From positions 8,432,001 through 8,496,000 of the forward strand of contig AP026550.1 of assembly GCA_026075535.2 (NCBI GenBank): a stretch of DNA of 64,000 bases, read 5' to 3'. Shown in pieces: positions 55,501 through 64,000 of the stretch. Source of the DNA: Tricholoma matsutake. Lineage: Eukaryota; Basidiomycota; Agaricomycetes; Agaricales; Tricholomataceae. Made by a program: the position numbers and the translations under genes. Below the pieces are notes generated by a model, which saw nothing but the letters and a program-made list of their open reading frames with translations, was not told the DNA's origin and did no database searches. Numbering within the stretch: the first letter of the stretch is position 1; each line of letters opens with the position of its first letter.

Positions 55501-56804
55501 TGTTTACCCCATTTATTGTGATGTGATGACCTGGTCAATGGAACCTCCAACAGACCATTTCCCCTACAACAATGGAATTCATGACGTTGCAGTGGATTAT
55601 TGTGATTGTGAATAGGCCATTCCACATCAAATTCAGTTACTTCAGTGCAGTCTTTATCCAGCCAGCCAGCATACTGTGAAGATGTGTGCAACTTTTTGCC
55701 TCCTTGATCAATTGCACCTTCTCTCCCTGACATCAAAACCCTCCATGTATGATTTTTATTGCACTTTGGAGAAGATTACATGTAACACAAGCATTCACAT
55801 TCCAAAATCTCAATACAAAGCACTTATGTGTGTAATGTTGCAATACTGGCACCTCAATTTACTGAAGAGGGGAGGGCAAGGACATGAGCCAACTGGCTGC
55901 AGGCACACATGAGGGTGAGCTAGTGTTACTGTGTCCATCATGTCCACATCCTGGAATCAACTTACCAGAGAATTGGGAGCATGCCCCCAATGATAAGGTT
56001 CTTATTTTCTATATCATTCCTCATGATTGTTTATGCAATTAGGTTTCTCTATACTGTGCATGGACAGCAAGTTCCACCTTAAGAACCAATTAGTGTCTTC
56101 ATTTTCCTCTGATCCTGGGTTGGGCATCGGAATGGTATACATGGTTGCTCGAGGTGACTATGAATGCTATGCTTTTATGACTAACAGTTATTAACATAGA
56201 CTACCATGTGTGTCAGCTTTGCAGCACTGGCTAAGGCCAACACAAAATTCTCACAAGGTCTTTGTTTCATGGGTGTTGGAGCAGTCTCTCGTGGTTGAGG
56301 AGAGATGGTGCTTCCATGGGCAGTAGGCAACCTTCAAAGGGGTGAAAGGTAATGTTCATGGTTCATCATTAAAGTATTGAGATCTGATGTGGTGACTTAG
56401 ATATGCCAATATGGACTACATTTTTGGATCTGCCATCAAAGACTCTGAACTTCTGGAGACCAACATAAGCTATGATGTTTCTTGCCAGTGGTTCATCAAT
56501 GTGCTGCAGCATATCATATCACAGTGGCCAGAGCAGATCAAGCCCAGTACTTTACACTCCCCCCCCCCCCCAGTCCAAGCAGACTCTGCTCAGACACTCA
56601 GACTGTCCTCAGACTTCACTCAGACACTCAGACTGTCCTTGGACTTCAGTCAGACTCTGCTTGGACTGCACTCGGACTTTGCTCAGACTTTGCTTGGACA
56701 ACATCAATTGTGCATTTATTTACACCTTTAAAGTACTGTCCAAGTAAAGTAAAGTCCGAGTTCCAGACTTAGAGAAATTCTTATAAGTCTCACAAAATGA
56801 TGTG

Positions 56805-56881
56805 TGCACAGCAGGAATTGAACCAACAGACTTCTGGACTAGCAATCACCAAACATGCACACTCTACCACTTAAGCCAAGT
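56805..56881 (-). ncRNA. tRNA-like Pol III module near the left end of C2
   Basis: On the minus strand, box A-like TTGGCTTAAGTGGTAGAG (56862-56880) and box B-like GGTTCAATTCC (56813-56823). It points outward to the left. A full cloverleaf is not obvious. Confidence 0.6.
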
Positions 56882-57225
56882 AGTCATTTAAAGTTACATA
56901 CATTATATCTATTTATTACTGAAATCTAATTTTATATATATCATGGATAGATTATTAAATTGCATCTGTGCGAGGGGTAATTAATATGTATAATACTAGG
57001 CCCTCCCCTCGCAAGCTCGAGGGGAGGGGGCCGTAACTATCAATTATAAAAATAAATTAAAAACACCCACCATGAGCAGTTGCTCGTGGTGGTGTTTGTC
57101 TCTCCCTGGGTCGTCCCCTGGCCATCTTGCTCTCCTGTCCCCATTCTTCTCCCCCCTGAACCACCCCATGAGCAGATGCTCATAGGTGTGGGGCAGGTGT
57201 TGTCGTGGGTGTCCCCACTCTTGTC

Positions 57226-57500
57226 GTCATCTCCCTTCCCCCTCATCTCCCTTCCCTCTCATCTCCCTTCCTCCAAGTCCTCATCTCCCTTCCCTCTTGT
57301 CTCCCTTCCCTCTTGTCTCCCTTCCCTCTTGTCTCCCTTCCCTCTTGTCTCCCTTCCCTCTCATCTCCCTTCCCTCTTGCCTCCCTTCCCTCTTGCCTCC
57401 CTTCCCTCTTGCCTTCCTTCCCTCTTGTCTCCCTTCCCTCTTGTCTCCCTTCCCTCTCATCTCCCTTCCCTCTTGTCTCCCTTCCCCCTCATCTCTTCAC
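57226..57500. repeat. 16 bp minisatellite CTCCCTTCCCTCTTGT in C2
   Basis: About 17 units with small variants. It creates three overlapping Ser/Pro/Leu-rich ORFs that are artefacts. Confidence 0.9.
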
Positions 57501-57588
57501 CCTCACCTTCCACCCTGTGAGCAGGGGCTCACAGCAGTGGTGGTGGTGGTGTCCCTCCATCGTTGTCATCACCAGTAGTAGTTTGTAC

Positions 57589-57680
57589 CTAAAAAAAGTT
57601 GGTTAGCATCAAAAAATGAAATGAGAAAAGAAAAAAAAAAACTTACCTAGGACCCAAGAGACGTTGATGTCTCTTGGGCC
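57589..57680 (-). repeat. hairpin plus intron-like cassette in C2 (first)
   Basis: On the minus strand GGCCCAAGAGAC...GTCTCTTGGGTCC pairs as a hairpin and is followed by TAGGTAAGTTTTTTTTTTT, GCTAACC and TTTTTTTAG (58 nt). The hairpin arms differ from those of A2 yet pair. Confidence 0.7.
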
Positions 57681-58009
57681 TTTTTTGTCTCCCTGTTGGT
57701 ACCTGCACTCTCGCACCCCCCATCCACCCTGCAAGCAGTTGCCTGCAGTAGTTATGGGGGTTGCTGGCTGTTGTTGGTGTCTCCCCTGATTGTTGTTGTT
57801 CCACCCATTGTCCACCCTACATGCAGTGGCTCATAGGGCTGGGGCGGGTGGTGTCATCATTCCCTGCCATCATTGTTGCTGTTAGCAGCTGCTCTCCCCC
57901 ATGCGAGCAGTTGCTCACACTGGCAGGGGTGGGTGCTGGGTCATGGTCTCATCATTGTTCCTTGTCTGGTGGTTTGGGGGTCATCATGCTGCTACAGTAT
58001 AGATATAAC

Positions 58010-58110
58010 CTATAATTAATGAAAAAATGTGTTAGCTTAAAGAAAACATGAGAAAAGAAAAAAGAAAAAACTCACCTGGGGCCCAAATGACTCTATCGTT
58101 GTTTGGGCCC
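58010..58110 (-). repeat. hairpin plus intron-like cassette in C2 (second)
   Basis: On the minus strand GGGCCCAAACAACG...CATTTGGGCCC is followed by AGGTGAGTTTTTT, GCTAACA and TTAATTATAG (66 nt). Confidence 0.7.
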
Positions 58111-58331
58111 ATTTCATTATGTGCTGGCATGGGACCCATGGCTGTGGGGTATTCAGGGGGTGGTGGCAGCAGCAGGATGCAGGACAGAGGCGGCATTGTC
58201 AAGTGGTGGTGGTGGTGGTGGTTGGTGATGATCGATGATGAGCTGGCATCATCATTGGTGATGCGGCTGTGTTGATTTGTCATCACACCCGGGGCGGTAC
58301 ATAGAGAAATAAAACTATCTACCTATAATGA

Positions 58332-58393
58332 TACTTTAGTCTAATGGTTATATTGTTGCATGTGACTATGAGGGTTCAATCCCTGTGGTAGCC
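58332..58393 (+). ncRNA. tRNA-like Pol III module near the right end of C2
   Basis: Box A-like TTTAGTCTAATGGTTA (58335-58350), box B-like AGGGTTCAATCCCTG (58371-58385) on the plus strand, pointing outward to the right end. The T-arm pairs well (GTGAC...AGGG..CCCT). Confidence 0.6.
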
Positions 58394-60587
58394 ACTGATT
58401 TTTCAGTCAATTATATAAGCAACTCAGACTGTCCTAGGACTGTCCAAGTGCTGGTCCACTCATACTCCGCTCAGATGCTTGGACAGTCCTAGGACAGTCC
58501 AAGGACTCAGCTCAGACTGGACATCTAGTTTGGCAGGACTTTCAGCCAACAAAGTCTGAGCAAAGTCCGAGCAAAGTCCTAGGACTGTCCAAGTGTCCAA
58601 GCGGAGTCTGCTCAGATTGGGGGGGGGAGTGTAAAGACCTCAATTAAGCCAAGTCCACAGCTTGTCCTGCAACCACTTATACCAAAACTCCATGAACCTG
58701 GCCAGAAGAAAGCAGGCCATGAAGAGTTCTCATTTAAGTTTGTGCCTGGAGTTGGGTCGATGGATGGCGAATGTCCTGAATGCATATGGGTGGGACATAA
58801 TGCACTCAGAAATGCAACCAAGACACAGGGCCCAGGATTACACCACAATGTCTTGGATGACTACTTTGGGTTCTGGAATTGGTTAAAGTACAGTTCAATG
58901 GGTAAGCATAACCCTCAGTTGTGTTCATTTTATTCTCATTTAGTTGTCATTGTAGGTACCACCCTCATGGGTAAATATAAAGCTGCAATATGAGACCACA
59001 ATATTCAGGTTGAGGCTCACCGAGGACTTATGGTGACAATCCCTCTGGAGCTGGTGACAAAATGGGAAATGATGTGCCAAGAATGGGATGTGGACATGTT
59101 TCCAAAGAAGGCCAAAAGTCCATATCAACACGACAGTGTGTGTAAGTACAGTTTTATCTATTTATCAGTATCTGGTGCTTATCTGTCGTAGGCATCACAG
59201 AAGCTCAAGCACAGAAGGAACTGGCAGAGGAGGCTTCTTGACAGGTGGCTGGTGACACACCTCTCCATGCAACAAGTCCTTCCATATTTCTGATGTTAGG
59301 TCTAGAGTTGGAAGAGGCCCTGTAAGTTCTTGTTTTGCTCCCCTGTAGGTTCTTGAGCTAAGCCTTGGTTTTCAAGGCGAAAGCTTCATAACCTGGCAAA
59401 GGAACTGGCCACAGGTGCCACCTTGCACCAAGAATCATCTCTCATTGAGCAATGCAATGCTTTGTGCACCAAGATACACCATTGGGAGCCACTTCATGCA
59501 TTGTACATACCTGGCCTACTTCAACTACAGCAGGAGTTGGAGAGGCATTCCTCTTTGACATTGGGTTCCAAGTCAGCTGGCACATTCATGTGGAAGACCT
59601 TTTGCTCTGGTTACCTTCTAGTCTCCCACCTGAGCACAGTGTGGTTTGTCATGTTGGTTTGCCCTCCATCAAAATCAAGCTCCAAACAGTGCAGATGCAA
59701 GATTCTCTCGATGGATTATGCCACATTCTTCAGATTAAATCTCGAATGGTCCTCTTCAAGAATAAGAATGTGTGTGGCCAAAGGGATGGACTCTGCTCAT
59801 GTGCTGTCATTGATTGGGTCCATGCCCATGCTCAGAATTTTGCTGAGAAGTACCATGCTGCTTGTGCTGCAAGACTCTGGCTTTCTGGGCCTGGTGATTG
59901 GGAGAAGACCTTCCAGCCCCTCCTTGATGGTGATGTGTACTCATGCACTGATTCTGATCATTTGGTTTGAGGTCCTGGTCAGCAGGGGACAATAGAAGAG
60001 GAGGGGGGGGAAGGCTCATCAACAGCTTGGGGTTTTACAACCAGAGGGAATCAACCCTTCTTCCTGACACTTGCTCTGTATGAGATGGCACAGGAGAAAC
60101 CAGGCAAACACTTTCATGGATATAGGTCACTGAGGGGAGTAGTGCAGATGCAGGGGCTGATAAGGATGAGATTCTCCATGTAGAGTGGGCTAAAAGTAGG
60201 GCAAGGGCTGCATGCACCACTGAGGAGGTCCTCCTGTTCCATGAGGAGATGCAAAGAGTGCTCACTGTCTTGGAGTGGAAGGAAAAATTATGGCTCAGTA
60301 AGGTGGGATTACAGTTGACTGCAGATAAAGCCCTTGCTGAGGGACTGAAGTCCTATGCTTGTGAGCAGGCAGGTCCACAGTGTCTGCTGTCTACCAGCTT
60401 TCAAACACTATGGAAGAGACCACTTGAAGATGGACCTCAGGGTGAGAATGATGGATCTGTTGGTGAGGGTGACCTTAGAGATGATGATGATGATGAAGAC
60501 AAAGATGAAGTTGGTGAAGATGGTAAGATGCATGGTAGTGACCTTGAAATTGATGAAGAAGAAGATGAGGAGTCTTTGGCACTATAA

Positions 60588-61592
60588 GGCGATTTCTCTC
60601 AATTCCAAACTTTTGCAACTGCTCCCTGTGTCTTCCGAATTACCTTGACCCCACTTATACACAATTTCCCTCAATTCTTTACTTCTGCGGCTCCCACCCC
60701 TTTCATTATTTGACTGCAACCCCATCCACCATCCACCCATCGATGTTCTTTTTCATTTCTCCCCACCCCACAATGAATGACGAGTTGCCCAGTCCAACAC
60801 TGACAATAAACAGATCTACACCAATGCAAGTTTTGTTGCCCCACTTACGACATGCCTCTCCATCCAACAAGCCACCCTGCTCAATGTCCCCCATGACCAT
60901 CCAAACTGCCTCACCCATGACCACCTCACTTGGCAACAAGCCACCCTATCCTACAACAATTTACTACAATGATCCACCAGCCTAGTGCTGCAAGATTTAA
61001 TAATATTCTATCTGTGGATCAAGCTGCCCTATCCCACAATCAGCTGCCTCTAGGTTCCCCCTTCTAACAACCACTGACTGCTCACCCTATAATTTCATTT
61101 TGGCAGTCAGCCAATGAGCTTCCCTGCTGGATGAGTGGTGCTGCAGGATTTCATGAGATTGGCAATCTATTTTTGGATCACCACACCCATTCCTACCATT
61201 TCTGGCAAGGTGACAATGAGCTGATTGATGAGGAAGTATATTGTGGGTCCCTGCTTCCCTGCTAGATGAGTGGGATGCAGATTTCAATGACCCTGCTGGA
61301 TGAGTGGCACTGCAGGATTTCATGATATTTGCAATCTATTTTTGGATCACACCCATTCCTACCATTTCCAGCAAGGTGACAATGAGCTAGCTGATCAATG
61401 AGGAGGTATATTGTGGGTCCCCACTTCTCTGGCTAGATGCACAGTGCACAGGTTTTGATTTTTGCAATCTATCTTTGGATCCTGCCCATTCCTGCCATTC
61501 CAATGATGAGCTGATTGATCAGGACATGGTGACCAATGATGATGACTGTTGCCGTTGATGCCATTTATGCCATGTAGTACTGCCATGTATGT
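60588..61592. other. spacer with ~169 bp tandem repeat, no gene seen
   Basis: Bases 61087-61560 hold about 2.7 copies of a 165-170 bp unit (GGATT-TCATGA...TTTGCAATCTAT...GGATCACACCCATTCCTACC...GACAATGAGCTGATTGAT). Upstream is C-rich and featureless. Confidence 0.6.
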
Positions 61593-62189
61593 TGTTACGA
61601 TTTTTGTTATCGTAACCCAGGATGACCAGATGTATGCCAGCAAGGCTGGGTACTTTATTTTTCCTTCGCATTCAACATGATTCATCCTGATGGACCCTCC
61701 AATATGACTCCCACCAACTGACAGGCTGCACCGCAGCAGCCCTTGACATTGGATGCCTCATGCTTTGCATGAGGCTTATTGTTCTATTGTTCTTTCTATT
61801 ATTACTTGACAAGGATCTCGTATTCCGATTGGATGATAGACATCTCTGAACTGTATATAAGCTACAGTAATACTGCCTGTATTCCTTAGCTTGACCTAAT
61901 TCAATCAACGGTCTTAGACTCAACCAGAACACTCGACAGCTTAGGAAGCCCCTAGCTGTGATAACTCGAACTCAACAGTTGGAAAGCCTCCAACTGTGAT
62001 ACACAAACCGACAGTCTACTCAGAAAGCCTCTGAGTATGGATAGCCATAACGACTTGAGGAAGTACCCAAGTGAAGGCCAGAAGCACGATACACTAGGAA
62101 AGCCTCCTAGTGCAATACTGATATAGTTGGAAAGCCTCCAACTGTGACATATGAAGCCAAGGCTGAGTTAAAGATCTATAGTCTTAACA
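61593..62189 (+). repeat. 5' LTR of gypsy-5 (597 bp)
   Basis: Begins TGTTACGATTTTTG and ends GTCTTAACA, like the gypsy-1 LTR. Promoter-like TGTATATAAG at 61852-61861. A GCATGAGGCTTATTG block is shared with gypsy-1. It holds six stem-loops at 61936-62143. Confidence 0.85.
61936..62143 (+). repeat. six stem-loops with constant loop and differing stems in the gypsy-5 LTR
   Basis: Stems: ACAGC-TAGG/CCTA-GCTGT (61936-61959), ACAGTTGG/CCAACTGT (61975-61997), TACTCAG/CTGAGTA (62017-62037), ACTTGAGG/CCCAAGT (62053-62072), CACTAGG/CCTAGTG (62092-62112), AGTTGG/CCAACT (62125-62143). Loops are AAAGCCT four times, AAGCC once and AAGTA once. They lie downstream of the TATA box, so they would be in the 5' leader RNA. 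Confidence 0.85.
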
Positions 62190-62236
62190 AAAGGTCAAGC
62201 TAATCTATGCAGTCCACCTACCTAGGTGCAGACACA

Positions 62237-63313
62237 ATGTCTTTCAGACAAAGCCCAGACAGACCTCCAACTGGAGCATCATCATCAGGAAGAACCCTGT
62301 GGTATAGATACCAGGGTCGACTAGTACAATACTTGGAACCAGCACAGAAGTGGTTCTCAAAGAGAACCAGTGACAAAGAACCCTGATACCTTGACGAAGA
62401 GGATTTCAGATCTTTTGATAAAGAAGAAACCCCAGAACAAGATCCATTCTCCCTATCCAACAACAACGCCAACATGTCTACCAAACCCACCACATTGACT
62501 AAGGAGATCAGAATACGAACCCCCTCCAACTTCACAAGAGACCAAACTAGAACTGCAAAGTTCTTACAAGAAGTGAAACTCTATTTGAGAGTGAACCATG
62601 GAATCTACAACACCGATGAGAAGAAAATCATCTTTGCATTGTCCTTCATGAACAGAGGAACCGCTGTACCCTGGGCACAGACATGGGCAGAAAAGGAAGG
62701 CCTAGGAACATGGTCAACCTTCAAAGGAATGCTCAAGACAGCATTCACACCGATCAACAAAGCTGGCAGAGCCAGAACTGAGATGAAAACATTGAAGCAG
62801 GGACAGGACCTGGAGGACTACATTGCGCAGTTCTGAATCCTGCGAGAGAAGGTGGGAATCAATGATGATGCTGCCCTCATCAAACTCTTCATGGATGGGC
62901 TGAACCCCAAGCTCCTTGAAAGAGTTTTCAATATGGAAACAATCCTGATGACCTTGGAAGGAATGATCAACGCCGCCTCCAAGTATGATGGACAGTGGAG
63001 GAGAGCAAAAGCCATAACAGGAAGGCTGCAGGAGGCTTTGACGAAGAAGCTACCAAGCTCTAAAGCAAAAGAGACCCCACTTGAGATCAACCAACTCTCC
63101 TATCGAACACATGAAGAAAGGGGTGTGCTTTGTGTGCCACCAGCCCAGACACAGAGCAACCGAACACAAGAAAGGGGAAAAGATGACCGAGGACCAGCCA
63201 TCCCCAAAGAATAAAGGCAAGGAAGCCTACTTGAAGATCCAAGCAATCATAGAGAACTCGATGAAGAAGAAAGGAAGGGAGCTCTCACCGCAATTGAGGA
63301 TGAGGGTTTTTAA
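62237..63313 (+). pseudogene. gypsy-5 gag, nearly intact
   Basis: An ATG at 62237 (MSFRQSPDRPPTGASSSGRT) opens a frame that holds EIRIRTPSNFTRDQTRTAKF, the capsid FALSFMNRGTAVPWAQTW and FMDGLNPKLLERVFNM, and ends ELDEEERKGALTAIEDEGF at TAA 63311-63313. TGA at 62384 and 62834 replace Arg (EP-stop-YLDEEDF, QF-stop-ILREK). A local frame change (about 63095-63240) puts the knuckle CFVCHQPRHRATEH in another frame. The knuckle is CCHH, as in gypsy-1. Confidence 0.85.
63305..63313 (+). promoter_or_regulatory. candidate -1 frameshift site, gypsy-5 gag/protease
   Basis: GGT TTT TAA in the gag frame; one base back reads TTA AAG AAG into the protease frame. Same arrangement as gypsy-1 at 1281-1290. Confidence 0.5.
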
Positions 63314-63813
63314 AGAAGTGGCCTGCCTCGATGCCAGGTACCACCAAACTTTCTGTCTGCTCTGTACTACTAGCCACTTTGAAAAATCAATCTATGCATT
63401 TAGATGTCAAAGTGGCAGGGACAGGCAGAGGAAAAGACATCAAAACCGAAGCCCTACTCGACTCAGGAATGGGAGGGATATTCATGAGCCATGAATTTGC
63501 AGAAAGCAGTGGATTTGAATTGTGCCCCCTGGAGAAGATAACCAGAGTCAAGAATGTGGATGGAACCCCAAACAAGAAAGGGGAGATCTCCCACTACACC
63601 AGGGGACTCTTAACGATCAATGGAAGGATTTTCCCAATGACATTCCTCATTGCAGGATTGGGAAGCGAATCAATCATCCTAGGCCTACCATGGCTCAGAA
63701 GAATCAACCCAGTGATCGACTGGAAGATTGGAACCTTCCAGTTCAGAATGAAGGATGAGACTTACCCAGAGTTCTCATATGGGAAAGGAAGAACCCTTAT
63801 TGGGAGGGTGTAA
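63310..63813 (+). pseudogene. gypsy-5 aspartic protease, catalytic site intact
   Basis: SVCSVLLATLKNQSMHLDV, active site LLDSGMGG (Asp codon GAC kept), then NVDGTPNKKGEISHY, GLLTINGRIFPMTFLIAGLG, IILGLPWLRRINPVIDWKIG. It ends at TAA 63811; the RT frame should restart after it (a Lys-rich linker continues past 63900). In gypsy-1 the aligned Asp is Asn. Confidence 0.85.
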
Positions 63814-64000
63814 ACTGAGAAACCCAATGAAGAATGCCTATCTTGATGCCAGAGGGGAACCAAAAAGAAGAAGAACCCCCTAGACATGACAAAAGAAGAG
63901 CAACAGGCATGGTGCCAAAGGATTGTTGCCAAAGGACAAGAAAAGCTCGCCCTCAAGAAGAAGACTGCTGAGGAAGAATGGGCACGATGGAAAAAGGTGG

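Larger units (their letters stand above)
56545..58642. mobile_element. C2: 2.1 kb hAT-like TIR element of family C inside the KDZ gene
   Basis: 8 bp duplication ATCAAGCC/ATTAAGCC (56537-56544, 58643-58650); removal joins WPEQIKP to SPQLVLQPL in frame. Ends CAGTACTTTACACTCC and, inverted, TGAGGTCTTTACACTCC, plus runs of C. Subterminal repeats of CAGACTCTGC/GTCCAAGCGG type occur at both ends. Inside: two tRNA-like modules, two hairpin-intron cassettes (57589-57680, 58010-58110), palindromes near 57070, 57165, 57520, 57730, 57820 and 57905, a C-rich hairpin (57000-57032) and a minisatellite. Confidence 0.87.
55500..60587 (+). pseudogene. KDZ-type transposase gene, split by element C2
   Basis: From about 55538: YNNGIHDVAVDYCDCE (CxC motif), IQLLQCSLYPASQHTV, LLDQLHLLSLTSKPSMYDFYCTL, HLNLLKRGGQGHEPTG, then MDYIFGSAIKDSELLETNISYDVSCQW, a KDZ core signature. 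After C2: FVPGVGSMDGECPECIWVGHNAL, HHNVLDDYFGFWNWLKYSSMG, intron 58902-58955, TLMGKYKAAI, helical C-terminal parts and an acidic tail ending at 60587. TGA codons (58990; others) replace Arg. KDZ proteins are predicted RNase H-fold transposases with associated cysteine motifs. The gene is inactive. Confidence 0.8.
61593..64000 (+). mobile_element. gypsy-5: 5' part of a gypsy element related to gypsy-1, runs off the window
   Basis: LTR (61593-62189), leader, gag, zinc knuckle, protease and the start of the Lys-rich linker. The layout and motifs match gypsy-1, and it is better preserved. The 3' part is outside the window. Confidence 0.92.

Noticed and set aside
57080..57606. Three overlapping 130-146 codon ORFs rich in Ser, Pro and Leu
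   Set aside because: They are the three frames of a 16 bp minisatellite inside element C2.
13355..58393. Functional tRNA genes
   Set aside because: Box A and B are present but acceptor stems and anticodon arms do not fold well; they repeat in transposon ends.

Overview
The window reads as a transposon-dense stretch of a basidiomycete (Agaricomycete) genome. Supporting this are introns of 48-78 nt with GT...AG ends, chromodomain Ty3/gypsy elements, a KDZ-type transposase gene, an NACHT-ankyrin (NLR-like) gene, and members of lineage-typical multicopy gene families. I saw no rRNA, no intact tRNA, no CRISPR array and no prokaryotic gene organisation.

Layout: 1-10142 is a plus-strand chromodomain gypsy element (gypsy-1; its 5' LTR is cut by the window edge). 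It is interrupted by a 1.17 kb hAT-like element (A1) and by a ~1.28 kb unclassified insertion. 12366-21235 is a minus-strand gypsy (gypsy-2) split by four nested TIR elements (C1, which itself holds B1; D; B2). 21236-21954 is a giant foldback palindrome. 21955-27390 is repeat-rich and holds a decayed intron-containing gene and a collapsed foldback copy. 27863-32803 is the one clearly intact large gene: a nine-exon, 1493-residue NACHT protein with 21 near-identical 33-residue ankyrin repeats, whose last 22 codons and stop come from a 545 bp MITE (E). 34274-38922 is a possible large TIR element enclosing a Ty1/copia gag and element A2. 39722-42640 is a gypsy integrase remnant (gypsy-3) holding element B3, which holds a solo LTR. 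42989-52795 (minus) is a multicopy host-type gene broken by a complete 7.7 kb gypsy (gypsy-4) with 706 bp LTRs, a TGGCA target duplication and an antisense accessory gene. 53796-60587 (plus) carries a cauli_VI/RNase H1 N-terminal-like gene and a KDZ transposase gene split by element C2. 61593-64000 is the start of another gypsy (gypsy-5) related to gypsy-1.

Three patterns stand out. (1) Loss of function in the gypsy elements, the KDZ gene and the split host gene goes mostly through CpG transitions: arginine CGA codons have become TGA, and catalytic aspartates (GAC after a C) have become AAC in protease, RT, RNase H and integrase. (2) Five hAT-like TIR families with 8 bp target duplications share an architecture, and three of them (A, B, C) share internal cassettes: a GGCCCAA hairpin next to an intron-like GTAAG...CTAAC...AG segment, a GAGCAGTTGCTC palindrome, and C-rich hairpins with differing arms. 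Family C also has a tRNA-like Pol III promoter near each end, both facing outward. (3) The LTRs of gypsy-5 and gypsy-1 carry a series of stem-loops whose stems differ but pair, around a constant AAAGCCT/AAGCC loop.

The nesting gives a relative history: gypsy-2, then C1, then B1; gypsy-3, then B3, then a gypsy-4-family LTR later reduced to a solo LTR. Most mobile genes here are dead; the NLR is the exception.
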